Source: UBA5336 sp039818165
GTDB lineage: Bacteria; Pseudomonadota; Alphaproteobacteria; Caulobacterales; Hyphomonadaceae
DNA length: 64,000 bases
Assembly (NCBI GenBank): GCA_039818165.1
Contig: JBCBUL010000002.1
Coordinates: forward strand, 186,001 to 250,000
Direction: 5' to 3'
The stretch's first letter is position 1. Every line of letters begins with the position of its first letter. Position numbers and translations under genes: made by a program. The notes under the pieces were generated by a model, which had not been told where the DNA came from, searched no databases, and was given only the letters and a program-made list of their open reading frames with translations. Shown piece after piece: positions 7,873-15,469 of this stretch.

Positions 7873-7901
7873 GAATTAGCGCTGACTTACACGAAGTCAT
7901 G
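7873..7901 (-). promoter_or_regulatory. Candidate petABC promoter with a dyad over the -35
   Basis: On the minus strand ATGACTT (7900-7894), 13 nt, GCTAATTC (7880-7873), 25 nt before the GTG of petA; the second box matches GCTANAWC at 7 of 8 positions. A perfect 6-5-6 dyad, TGACTT then ACACG then AAGTCA (7883-7899), overlaps the upstream box, so it may be an operator. No protein partner is known from sequence. Confidence 0.4.
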
Positions 7902-8005
7902 CGACAATCCTTGCGGCGCAACGACGCAAAGTGGAAACTACGTATGCGCCTAATCGTCCCGGCTCCTATGGTGCGCCACCTAACACATCGTTTACCAGGA
8001 TCAAC

Positions 8006-8905
8006 ATGACCACTCTGACCGCCCCTGCCGCCGACCTCGAAACCCGCAAAACCACGGCGCGTGCCTGGTTTGAATCCCTCCAGGGCGACATCATCGCCCG
8101 GTTCGAAGCACTGGAAGACGATGCCGCCCGCCCCCTTTACCCTGGTGAGGCCGGCCGGTTCGAAAAAACGCCCTGGAAGCGAGGCGACGGCAGCGAAGAC
8201 CTCGGCGGCGGAACGATGGCCATCATGAAGGGCCGCTTCTTCGAAAAGGTCGGCGTCCATGTCTCGACGGTGTACGGGACGTTTTCCGATGAGTTTCGCG
8301 CCCAAATTCCCGGTGCTGAAGAAAATGACGGAAAATTCTGGGCGTCCGGAATTTCTCTGATCGCCCATCTGCAAAATCCGCGCGTCCCGGCGGTGCACAT
8401 GAACACGCGGATGATCTGTACGTCGAAATCCTGGTTTGGCGGCGGCGCAGACCTCACCCCCCTGCTCGACTATCAACGCCAGCAGGACTTTCCCGATGCC
8501 GTGGATTTCTACGCCGCCATGGAGCGCGCGTGTAAAGGCCATCCCGGCGCGGACTATCCTCGCTTCAAGGACTGGTGCGATGAGTATTTCCACCTGGCGC
8601 ACCGCGATGAGCCCCGCGGCATTGGCGGCATATTCTATGATCGCCACGATACGGGCGATTGGGACGCCGATTTCGCCTTCACCCAGGATGTGGGCCGTGC
8701 GTTTGCGGAGGTTTACCCGAAGATCGCGGCAGGTCGGATGAATGAATCCTGGAGCGAGGCCGAGCGCGAAGAACAGCTTATCCGGCGCGGGCGCTACGTG
8801 GAGTTCAACCTGCTCTATGACCGCGGCACGACCTTTGGACTGAAGACCGGCGGGAATGTGGCGAGCATCCTCTCCAGCATGCCCCCCGTGGTGAAATGGC
8901 CCTGA
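8006..8905 (+). CDS. hemF: Oxygen-dependent coproporphyrinogen III oxidase
   Basis: The 299-residue enzyme oxidatively decarboxylates coproporphyrinogen III to protoporphyrinogen IX in haem synthesis, using O2. Conserved blocks are present: WFGGGADLTPLL, the DFYAAMERACKGH region, FTQDVGRAFAEVYPKI, and the C-terminal GRYVEFNLLYDRGTTFGLKTGG ending LSSMPPVVKW (given here in pieces of one continuous block). Length equals that of E. coli HemF from the ATG at 8006, which has AGGATC upstream; the frame is open 25 codons further but that would run into the promoter region. tspO, a tetrapyrrole-binding family, is two genes downstream. Confidence 0.95.
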   Translation: MTTLTAPAADLETRKTTARAWFESLQGDIIARFEALEDDAARPLYPGEAGRFEKTPWKRGDGSEDLGGGTMAIMKGRFFEKVGVHVSTVYGTFSDEFRAQIPGAEENDGKFWASGISLIAHLQNPRVPAVHMNTRMICTSKSWFGGGADLTPLLDYQRQQDFPDAVDFYAAMERACKGHPGADYPRFKDWCDEYFHLAHRDEPRGIGGIFYDRHDTGDWDADFAFTQDVGRAFAEVYPKIAAGRMNESWSEAEREEQLIRRGRYVEFNLLYDRGTTFGLKTGGNVASILSSMPPVVKWP

Positions 8906-8917
8906 GACAGACGCCGT

Positions 8918-8950
8918 TTGACAGGACAAGGCGGCGAATTCTGCTAGATC
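8918..8950 (+). promoter_or_regulatory. Candidate promoter for the zinc-ribbon gene
   Basis: TTGACAG (8918-8924) and a perfect GCTAGATC (8943-8950) match the two alphaproteobacterial boxes, but the 18-nt gap is longer than usual. It lies just after the hemF stop and argues for an independent transcript starting near 8957. Confidence 0.35.
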
Positions 8951-8964
8951 GCGCGGCCTCGCTG

Positions 8965-9183
8965 ATGCCTTTCGGCTTTTTCCCTATGATTACAAGCGCC
9001 AACCAACCCAGCCTGGTTTTGGTGATCGTATTGGGCGCATCAGTTGTCCTGAGATTGGCGTCAATGCCTGTCATTTATTCCGTTCGCTGCCCCAAATGTG
9101 GATCAACTGTCGCAAAGTACTACTTGAAGAATGGTTTTCTCGCACACCGAGATTGCCGGAGATGCGGCTACCATTTGAATTGA
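8965..9183 (+). CDS. Small membrane protein with a CxxC-CxxC zinc ribbon
   Basis: Not a family I can name. From the ATG at 8965 it has 72 residues: a hydrophobic segment (LVLVIVLGASVVLRLASM) and then a C-terminal ribbon RCPKCGSTVAKYY followed about 20 residues later by DCRRCGYHLN, which would bind one zinc. The start is uncertain: ATGs at 8896 (overlapping hemF), 8965 and 8986 are in frame. 8965 is chosen because a promoter-like pair lies at 8918-8950 and the 5' portion from 8896 uses arginine codons (AGA, AGG) unlike its neighbours. No good Shine-Dalgarno precedes any of them. Base composition is visibly less GC-rich than hemF. Confidence 0.55.
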   Translation: MPFGFFPMITSANQPSLVLVIVLGASVVLRLASMPVIYSVRCPKCGSTVAKYYLKNGFLAHRDCRRCGYHLN

Positions 9184-9255
9184 CATCGATCAGACTGGGG
9201 CAGTGAACTCCCGGAGCCAATCTTCGAACTGATCAGCCCTCATTTCGCAGCTATA

Positions 9256-9284
9256 TCGACGCCAATCGCAGCGAATGCTAGGGA
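9256..9284 (+). promoter_or_regulatory. Candidate tspO promoter, probably leaderless
   Basis: TCGACGC (9256-9262), 14 nt, GCTAGGGA (9277-9284), only 6 nt before the ATG at 9291. Spacing to the start codon equals that of msrB, and no Shine-Dalgarno is available except the GGGA of the box itself. Pattern inference. Confidence 0.4.
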
Positions 9285-9290
9285 CAGTCG

Positions 9291-9782
9291 ATGACCACGG
9301 CGACGGCAGCGCGGCCTTCCTGGCTGACTTATGGGGCGATCATTGGCTCTGTTCTGGGCGTGGCGTATCTGGCGGGGCAAATCTCCACCGGGTCCGAGGA
9401 TGCATGGTATTCCATGCTCAACAAAGCGCCGCTAAATCCGCCGGACATTGCCTTCGCCATCGTCTGGCCGGTTCTGTTTTTGCTCTTGGCGGTGGGCGCA
9501 ATTCTGGTGCGGCGCGGTGCGGGCAGTTTTCAGGCCGCGAGCGGGGCGCTGGGGCTCTTCTTTGCGCAACTTATCCCGAATATGGGCTGGTCGTATGCGT
9601 TCTTCGGCTTCCAGCAACCTGCCCTCGCCCTCATCATTCTTGGCACGCTCTGGCTGATGATCATCGCCATGATCGCCAACTTCTGGCGCTGGTCGCGCCT
9701 TGCGGCCTATCTCCAACTCCCCTACTTCGCTTGGGTGAGCTTTGCAGCGTATCTCAACGGCTATGTGGTGGTGGCGAACTAG
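9291..9782 (+). CDS. tspO: TspO/MBR family protein
   Basis: A 163-residue, five-helix membrane protein. The family signature WYSMLNKAPLNPPDIAF, then VWPVLFLLLAVGA, QLIPNMGWSYAFFG and the last helices ending LPYFAWVSFAAYLNGYV are all recognisable. TspO proteins bind porphyrins and cholesterol-like ligands and in Rhodobacter modulate photosynthesis gene expression; the role here is not determined. Proximity to hemF fits tetrapyrrole handling. The 3' end overlaps the end of the convergent cca gene by 29 nt. Confidence 0.9.
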   Translation: MTTATAARPSWLTYGAIIGSVLGVAYLAGQISTGSEDAWYSMLNKAPLNPPDIAFAIVWPVLFLLLAVGAILVRRGAGSFQAASGALGLFFAQLIPNMGWSYAFFGFQQPALALIILGTLWLMIIAMIANFWRWSRLAAYLQLPYFAWVSFAAYLNGYVVVAN

Positions 9783-10971
9783 CGCGCGATAGTAGTTCGC
9801 CCCGCCCCGGCCCAAAATCCTGCTCGATCCACCAGTCCTCCAGGGCGCGCAGCGTTTCGCCGATCTCAGGCCCGCTCATTCCTTGCTCAACAAGGTCCTG
9901 CCCCCGCACCGGAAAGCTCGGACGGCCCCAGCCATCGACCGCATCATGGACCGCTTTCCAGACCTCGCGCCCATCCTCCGCCATGGCGGTATAGACGCGG
10001 TCGAAGAAGGTGCGGTGCTCAAGCCGGTAGGCCGCTGCGCGGGCCTGAGCCGAGGTTATTCCGGGCAAAAGCGTGACATCTGACGCCGCCCAGGCCATCA
10101 GGCGGTCGCGCTCGGCATTAGATAGGCGCAACGCCTTCGCCACCCGCGCCGCCGTCACCTCATCGCGAGGCAAAAGGGCCAGCAGGCGTCGCATTGGGTC
10201 CCAGGGCGAGTTCACACCCTTCAGAAACGCCCTGAACCGCGCAGCGCTCGCGCCGGGCAGGATCTGCACCAGCACGCCGCTTTCTTCCATCGCCAGCAAG
10301 GCGTCGGTTGGACCCGGCGCGCGCAACAGTTTTTCAAGTTCCTTCCAGATCCGCTCTGCCGCGATCTTGGCCAACCCCTGTTTCTGCCGGGCGCAGGCCG
10401 CCTGCCCATCGGCATCAATTCCAGCGCCATACCACGCGTTAAAGCGATAGAAGCGCAGGATGCGGAGGTAGTCCTCGCGCAACCGCTCATCTGCCTCGCC
10501 AATGAAAATCACTCGCCCTGCCGCGGCATCCTCAAGCCCGCCATCGACCGGGTCATGCACCGTGCCGTCGGGTTCGGCATAAAGTGCGTTCAGCCGGAAA
10601 TCGCGCCGCGCCGCGTCTTCAGCCCAGTCCTCCGTAAACGCGACGACCGCGCGTCTGCCATCGGTTTCCACATCCCGGCGCAAGGTCGTGATTTCGTAAG
10701 GCTGATGGTATGCGATAGCGGTGATCGTGCCGTGCTCAATCCCCGTCGGAATGGCGCGCAGCCCTGCGGCTTCGATCGCTTCGACCACCTGCTGCGGGGC
10801 CAGCTGCGTGGCGATGTCGATATCATCGACGGGCCGTCCCATAAGCGTATTGCGTACGCATCCGCCAACAAACCGCGCCCCGCCAGGCCGGGCCGATTCC
10901 AATGCGGACATGACCGTCAGAGTGGGTGCACTGGTCAGCCAGTCGGCGTCCTGAAGGCTAGTTTTCGCCAT
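9754..10971 (-). CDS. cca: CCA tRNA nucleotidyltransferase (poly(A) polymerase family)
   Basis: The 405-residue enzyme adds or repairs the 3' CCA of tRNA. The class II nucleotidyltransferase core is seen as FVGGCVRNTLMGRPVDDIDIAT (GG-VR and DxD split over the two strands), followed by RRDFRLNALY, DPVDGGLEDAAAGRVIF and EDYLRILRFYRF. The start at 10971 overlaps the upstream DUF6111 gene by 14 nt; the longer frame to 11049 is a shadow. No HD phosphohydrolase motif is apparent, unlike the E. coli enzyme. One tRNA gene in this window encodes its own CCA, so the role here may be mainly repair. Confidence 0.92.
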   Translation of the reverse strand: MAKTSLQDADWLTSAPTLTVMSALESARPGGARFVGGCVRNTLMGRPVDDIDIATQLAPQQVVEAIEAAGLRAIPTGIEHGTITAIAYHQPYEITTLRRDVETDGRRAVVAFTEDWAEDAARRDFRLNALYAEPDGTVHDPVDGGLEDAAAGRVIFIGEADERLREDYLRILRFYRFNAWYGAGIDADGQAACARQKQGLAKIAAERIWKELEKLLRAPGPTDALLAMEESGVLVQILPGASAARFRAFLKGVNSPWDPMRRLLALLPRDEVTAARVAKALRLSNAERDRLMAWAASDVTLLPGITSAQARAAAYRLEHRTFFDRVYTAMAEDGREVWKAVHDAVDGWGRPSFPVRGQDLVEQGMSGPEIGETLRALEDWWIEQDFGPGRGELLSRASSPPPHSR

Positions 10972-11341
10972 TCTCAGCCGCGTCCGGTGTCTGGGCCGGC
11001 TCTGGATCTGCTTCCGACGCGCTTTCGGCAGGACCTGACGTATCACCAACTGGCGCGCCCACTGTCGTCAAATCCCGCTCGCACGGGAAGCTGCGGGCCG
11101 GGATCAATTCGCCATTCTCATACCGCGCTGGTTCATGGCACATGTTGGGGGAGCGCTCCTCTGTGAGCGCGAGGTATAAAAAGCCCGTCACTGCCAAAGC
11201 TGCACCTGCGCCAAACAGCACTCGAATTGGCCAGGTCTTGCGCCCGTCCGCCTGAGCATCGGACAGCAAAAGCCGATAAAAAGCATACCCAAGGAAGGGC
11301 AGCAGGAAGAGTACCAATTGGATGACGATGGTGCGTGCCAC
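10958..11341 (-). CDS. DUF6111 family membrane protein
   Basis: A 127-residue protein with two transmembrane helices (about 5-25 and 41-60: LFGAGAALAVTGFLYLAL) separated by KTWPIRV, then a periplasmic ERSPNMCHEPARYENGELIPAR segment and an acidic, Pro/Ala/Glu-rich tail. This matches my memory of DUF6111, which in Alphaproteobacteria sits between NUDIX and cca genes as here. No function is known. It shares a 14-nt overlap with cca and so is likely translationally coupled. Confidence 0.78.
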   Translation of the reverse strand: MARTIVIQLVLFLLPFLGYAFYRLLLSDAQADGRKTWPIRVLFGAGAALAVTGFLYLALTEERSPNMCHEPARYENGELIPARSFPCERDLTTVGAPVGDTSGPAESASEADPEPAQTPDAAENGEN

Positions 11342-11379
11342 GGCGGCAGGCCTCCTTCAGAACAGTGTTTCAAGCAGAC

Positions 11380-12024
11380 TTAGCCGCCATACAGTTCTAA
11401 ATATAGTGCGCGAATGATCCCGGCCGTTACGCCCCAGATGCGGAACCCGCCATGGGGCATCTGATAATAATGGCGCTCCTGGCCCCGCCATGTGCCCGAT
11501 TGCCGGTCATGGTTTGCCGGGTCGAACAGGAAATCGAGCGGGGTTTCGAAGACGTGGGCCACTTCGGTCTCGCAAGGGCGGGCCTCGAAGTCCGCAGGCA
11601 GCACGCCCACCACGGGGACAATGCGAAAGCCCGTTCCGGTGAGGTATGGCGCGCCCCTGGCCACAAGGTTGACGGTCGCGGGGTCTACGCCCACCTCTTC
11701 TTCAGCTTCTCGCAAGGCGGCGTCGACCTCATTGGCGTCCTCCGGGTCCACTTTGCCGCCCGGGAACGCCACCTGACCCGGGTGTTTTTCCATCGTGTCC
11801 GGGCGCTGGGTCAGCAGCGCCGTGGCCCCGCCCACGCGCGGGATCAGGCCGACAAGGACGGCTGCGGGGCGGATCGCGGCGATCTGCTCTGCCGTCAGGA
11901 AGTCCAGATCCCCGCCTTCGGGCAAACGTGTTGCTCCGTCGACGGGGTCAAGACGCGTGCTGGCACGGGTCAGGAGATCATCAAGTGTGGAGTAAACCAT
12001 GGCGGGCATGTAAGGGCCCGCCAT
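11380..12024 (-). CDS. NUDIX hydrolase, probable CoA pyrophosphatase
   Basis: The Nudix box is intact over residues 83-105: GGKVDPEDANEVDAALREAE then EEVGV. Upstream lies RPAAVLVGLIPR and TQRPDTMEKHPGQVAFPG, and the LTxxRxxxMxxHxGQxxFPGG pattern is the CoA-pyrophosphatase (NUDT7-like) signature, so the likely reaction is cleavage of CoA into 3',5'-ADP and phosphopantetheine. The 214-residue length is usual. ATG codons at 12024, 12009 and 12000 are all possible; none has a strong Shine-Dalgarno, and 12000 gives a more typical N-terminus. It follows tig by 27 nt and is probably co-transcribed. Confidence 0.85.
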   Translation of the reverse strand: MAGPYMPAMVYSTLDDLLTRASTRLDPVDGATRLPEGGDLDFLTAEQIAAIRPAAVLVGLIPRVGGATALLTQRPDTMEKHPGQVAFPGGKVDPEDANEVDAALREAEEEVGVDPATVNLVARGAPYLTGTGFRIVPVVGVLPADFEARPCETEVAHVFETPLDFLFDPANHDRQSGTWRGQERHYYQMPHGGFRIWGVTAGIIRALYLELYGG

Positions 12025-12051
12025 GGGGAAGTCGAACGCCGATCTCAGCGC

Positions 12052-13401
12052 CTAGACGAAGTCTGGCGCCTCGTCCTCAGCGAAAAGGTCATCCTTGGAG
12101 ACAGTCGTTTCGGTGACTTCGGCAACTTCGAGGATGTGGTCGACGACCTTGTCTTCGTAGATGGGCGCACGCAGCTGCGCCATGGCATTCGGGTTCTTCT
12201 GGAAGAATTCGATCACCTGGCGCTCCTGGCCAGGGAACTTGCGGGCTTCAGCGATCAGTGCCTGCTGGACTTCCTGTTCAGTGATCTGAACGTCGGCAGC
12301 CCGGCCCATTTCGGCCAGCACAAGACCCAGACGCACCCGGCGCTCGGCGATTTTACGGTAGTCCGCTTTCAACTCGTCTTCGGGCTTGGCTGCCTCTTCC
12401 TCGTCGAGGCGACCGGCCTCTTTCTCTTGCTGGAGCTGGGCCCAGATCTGGTTGAACTCCTGGTCCACCATGCCCGCTGGCAGATCGAAATCGTGATCCT
12501 TGTCGAGAATATCCAGCAAGGCGCGCTTGGCTTTGGCGCGTGAAGCGCCTGAGAATTCACCCTGGATCTGGTTGGTCACCAGTTCGCGAAGTTGTTCGAG
12601 GCTCTCAAGGCCAAGCCCCTTGGCGAACTCGTCATCAATCTCAGCCTCTTTCGGGGCGCGGATTTCCTCGACCTTCACCTCAAACACAGCGTCTTTGCCC
12701 GCCAGATTTTCAGCGTTGTAGTCTTCAGGGAAGGTGACGTTCAGCTCTTTTTCTTGTCCGGCTTTCACGCCGACCAGTTGCTCTTCAAATCCTGGAATGA
12801 AGCGGCCCTGGCCGATGACGACGGTTGCGCCTTCGGCAGATCCACCTTCGAATTCTTCGCCATCGATCTTGCCGACAAAATCGAGCACAACCGCATCACC
12901 GTCGCGCGCCTTTGCAGTTTTGCCGCGCGGCTCATATTGCATGTTCTGTTCTGCAAGACGGCCGATCGCCTCGTCGATATCCTCTTCGGGGATTTCGGCG
13001 ACAGGTCGCTCGATCTTCAACTCTTTGGGGTCAGCCAGCGTGAAGTCAGGCATGACGTCGAGGTTCATTTCATAGGCCAGGTCAGCCTTGCCCTCGAGAA
13101 CGTCTTCCATCTCGCCTTCCAGCTTTACGTCGGGCTGGCTGGCCGGGCGCACATCTGCGTCCTCGATGGCTTTCTCGTTGGTTTCCTGGACAAGCTTCTG
13201 GATCATCTCGCCCATCAGGTCCTTGCCAAACATCTTCTTGATGTGTGCTGGGGGAACCTTGCCCGGGCGGAAGCCCTTGAGGCGCATCTGAGGTTGGATT
13301 TCCTTGATGCGCGCATCCAGCTTTTGCTGCAGTTCTGCGGCAGTGACCCGGATCTGGTAAGAACGGCTGAGGCCTTCGACCTTGGTCTCGGTGACTTCCA
13401 T
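12052..13401 (-). CDS. tig: Trigger factor, ribosome-associated chaperone
   Basis: The 449-residue chaperone and peptidyl-prolyl isomerase meets nascent chains at the exit tunnel. The ribosome-binding signature appears as MRLKGFRPGKVP at residues about 38-50 (consensus GFRxGKxP). The FKBP-like domain follows around 150-240 (GDAVVLDFVGKIDGEEFEGG, IPGFEEQLVGVKAG), then the long helical arms domain. ATG at 13401 has AAGGA 9 nt upstream. A spacer of about 460 nt separates it from tRNA-Leu. Confidence 0.96.
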   Translation of the reverse strand: MEVTETKVEGLSRSYQIRVTAAELQQKLDARIKEIQPQMRLKGFRPGKVPPAHIKKMFGKDLMGEMIQKLVQETNEKAIEDADVRPASQPDVKLEGEMEDVLEGKADLAYEMNLDVMPDFTLADPKELKIERPVAEIPEEDIDEAIGRLAEQNMQYEPRGKTAKARDGDAVVLDFVGKIDGEEFEGGSAEGATVVIGQGRFIPGFEEQLVGVKAGQEKELNVTFPEDYNAENLAGKDAVFEVKVEEIRAPKEAEIDDEFAKGLGLESLEQLRELVTNQIQGEFSGASRAKAKRALLDILDKDHDFDLPAGMVDQEFNQIWAQLQQEKEAGRLDEEEAAKPEDELKADYRKIAERRVRLGLVLAEMGRAADVQITEQEVQQALIAEARKFPGQERQVIEFFQKNPNAMAQLRAPIYEDKVVDHILEVAEVTETTVSKDDLFAEDEAPDFV

Positions 13402-13863
13402 ACTGTGTTATCCTTGGCGGGCGCGGGAGCCATCGGGCCACCGCGCCGTGGTGCTTTGACCATGGGCTGTGAAACAAAGCGCGGTCTATGTCATAGCGCT
13501 GCGCCTATGTCTATTGCCTGTCAGCAAAGGAGAGACAGTTTGCGACGAGGCCACCCCCATTGGGGATCAACAGCCTGGAGCGCAGTCCATCGCAAAGCGT
13601 AGCGGCACGGGGACGAACAAGGAAAGCGTAGCCAAGACCGGGACCAGTTTCATTTTGACTTGGCCATACGAGCAAGGCGAAGGCGCAGGTGCCTCGCCGA
13701 CCGGCGAGGACAGCACCGAGCAGCAAGCAGAGCGCGCAGGGGATGAATCCAATCAAAACCGAAACACGGTATTATGTGGCTTTTGGCCCCTGCCGGGGCA
13801 TTCAAAACCTAAAATCGATCCCCCGGATCGATTTTCCATCGCTTCGCGCTGACCGGTTTTGAA
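13402..13863. other. Intergenic region between tig and tRNA-Leu
   Basis: No convincing gene. A TTG-started minus frame at 13511-13756 (81 residues, hydrophobic N-terminus) and a plus frame at 13469-13852 overlap each other, lack Shine-Dalgarno sequences and resemble nothing I know. The region must hold the tig promoter, which I could not pin down, and at its right end the nested inverted repeats and terminator listed separately. A 5-bp GCCCC/GGGGC hairpin lies at 13786-13799. Confidence 0.5.
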
Positions 13864-13865
13864 TG
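13799..13865. repeat. Long-range inverted repeat enclosing the tRNA-Leu terminator
   Basis: CATTCAAAACC (13799-13809) is the exact reverse complement of GGTTTTGAATG (13855-13865). The second arm overlaps the encoded CCA end of tRNA-Leu and the pair encloses the hairpin at 13811-13835. It may form a branched 3' trailer structure in the precursor. Confidence 0.6.
13811..13835. terminator. Perfect 11-bp hairpin terminator after tRNA-Leu
   Basis: AAAATCGATCC and GGATCGATTTT are exact complements around a 3-nt loop. A and T runs at both bases make it able to work in either direction; on the minus strand it lies about 29 nt past the tRNA 3' end. Confidence 0.8.
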
Positions 13866-13948
13866 GTGCGGGTAGAGGGACTCGAACCCCCACGCCTCGC
13901 GGCGCTGGTACCTAAAACCAGTGCGTCTACCAATTCCGCCATACCCGC
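13864..13948 (-). tRNA. tRNA-Leu (anticodon UAG)
   Basis: On the minus strand the acceptor stem GCGGGTA (13948-13942) pairs with the 3' side TACCCGC (positions 13874-13868), followed by the discriminator A and encoded CCA (13866-13864). The anticodon loop TTTAGGT sits in a CTGGT/ACCAG stem, giving anticodon TAG. A long variable arm and the T-loop GGTTCGAGTCC are present, as expected for a class II leucine tRNA. Total 85 nt including CCA. Confidence 0.96.
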
Positions 13949-13990
13949 ATTCCGGTAGAAGCGGGCTGTTACGGCGCTGCGGCGCCAAGA

Positions 13991-15433
13991 TCAAGGCTCC
14001 AAAGCCATCAGATCTGCCAGAACCCCGGGCAACTGGGCTTCCAAATCCGTGGCAATCAGTCCGGGACCAAACCGGCACCCGGCGTCGCCATGCATCCAGG
14101 CCGCCGCGCAGGCGGCATCGAAACTGTCCATCCCCTGGGCCAGAAGACCGCCGATGACGCCGGCCAGAACATCCCCGCTGCCTGCCGTCGCCAGCCAGGG
14201 CGTCGCATGGGTGTTGATCCGGGCGCGGCCATCCGGACTGGCGATTACCGTATCAGCTCCCTTGAGCAGGACGATGCATCCGGCACGCACCGCAGCCGTG
14301 CGAGCCGCTTCAATCCGGTTTTCGCTGTCGGCTTCGAGCTTGCCAAACAGACGGCGGAATTCACCGGGATGGGGTGTCATCACATCGGTTTCGCGAAGAC
14401 TGTCGAACAAGGCGCCCGGCGACTCCTGGAATACGGTTAAGGCATCGGCATCCAGAACGCACCGCGCAGGTGACCCAAGCGCGGCGAGCACGTTCTTGCG
14501 GGTCTCCTTGGTGATTCCCGCAGCCGGACCAATGATGATCGTATCGGCATCCTCGGCTTCCATGCGAAGATCTTCCGGCGCCGAAAAGCTCTGTACCATC
14601 TCGGCCGTAATCTGGTTTGCCACCGCAAGCGTTGCAGACGGAGGACACAGCAGAGTGACGAGCCCTGCCCCGGACCGGAGCCCCGCGCGGGCCGCAAGCC
14701 GGGCGGCGCCCGTGTTCGCCAAGCCGCCCGTGACGACCACAAGGCGCCCCCGCGCGTGTTTATGCGTTCCATCGCCCGGCCAGGGGAGGTCCGCGAGCCA
14801 GTCGGCAGGAACATTCTCACCGACGGTCTCATCTATCGGCACATCAATGTCTGCGATGGCGACCTGACCACACAGCGCGCGGCCTGGCACGAGCACATGG
14901 GCCGGCCGCAGTCCGGCGAAGGTCACAGTGAAATTGGCTTGGAAGACCGGCCCGCGGGCTTGCCCTGTCAATCCATCGAGCCCCGAGGGCACATCTACGC
15001 TCACCACTGGCCCATTCTGGCTGGCGAGTTCGGCGGCCGCGCCTGACAGCCGGCGCGATAACCCGCCTCCAAACAGGGCGTCCAGGGTAATCTCCCGCGG
15101 CGCTGACACCGCCGCTTCCAAGGGGTGGACTTCGCCGCTCCAATCGGCTGCAGCCAGGGCCGCGTCGCCCGTTAGCGCCGCGCGGTCCACGCTGCAAAAC
15201 ACGTCGACTTCCCGTCCCAGCACCGAAAGCGCACGGGCGGCCACAAAGCCGTCTCCCCCGTTTCCACCGGGCCCGCACAAGACGCGCACCGGCCCGTCCG
15301 GAAACCAGGATTGGAGATGGGCAGCCACCGCTTCGCCCGCCCGGCGCATAAGCACATAGCCGGGCGTGCCCTCGGACACGATCCTGGCTTCTGCTGCGCG
15401 CATTGCAGCGGGCGTGATGACGGGGCGATCCAT
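13991..15433 (-). CDS. nnrDE: Bifunctional NAD(P)H-hydrate epimerase/dehydratase
   Basis: The 480-residue protein repairs hydrated NAD(P)H. The N-terminal YjeF_N epimerase half (about 1-210) has LCGPGGNGGDGFVAARAL and VSVDVPSGLDG. The C-terminal ribokinase-like ADP/ATP-dependent dehydratase half has VVTGGLANTGAARLAARA, TPHPGEFRRLFG, GADTVIASPDG and the GSGDVLAGVIGGLLAQG anion hole. Both halves are full length and fused as in E. coli YjeF. The ATG at 15433 lies 36 nt after coq4, which is likely the first gene of this minus-strand unit; tRNA-Leu follows. Confidence 0.93.
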   Translation of the reverse strand: MDRPVITPAAMRAAEARIVSEGTPGYVLMRRAGEAVAAHLQSWFPDGPVRVLCGPGGNGGDGFVAARALSVLGREVDVFCSVDRAALTGDAALAAADWSGEVHPLEAAVSAPREITLDALFGGGLSRRLSGAAAELASQNGPVVSVDVPSGLDGLTGQARGPVFQANFTVTFAGLRPAHVLVPGRALCGQVAIADIDVPIDETVGENVPADWLADLPWPGDGTHKHARGRLVVVTGGLANTGAARLAARAGLRSGAGLVTLLCPPSATLAVANQITAEMVQSFSAPEDLRMEAEDADTIIIGPAAGITKETRKNVLAALGSPARCVLDADALTVFQESPGALFDSLRETDVMTPHPGEFRRLFGKLEADSENRIEAARTAAVRAGCIVLLKGADTVIASPDGRARINTHATPWLATAGSGDVLAGVIGGLLAQGMDSFDAACAAAWMHGDAGCRFGPGLIATDLEAQLPGVLADLMALEP

Positions 15434-15469
15434 ACCTTTCGCCCTAATGGGTTACCGCGCTGCAATCAA

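Noticed and set aside
7844..8929. A 361-codon minus-strand frame over hemF
   Set aside because: hemF motifs on the plus strand are exact; the antisense peptide resembles nothing.
13511..13756. An 81-codon minus-strand frame with a hydrophobic start, and an opposing 127-codon frame at 13469-13852
   Set aside because: TTG start without a Shine-Dalgarno, no family likeness, and the two frames overlap. Kept only as a note on the intergenic region.
13864..13948. tRNA-Leu as an attachment site for an integrated element
   Set aside because: No integrase, no direct repeat of the tRNA 3' end and ordinary housekeeping genes on both sides.
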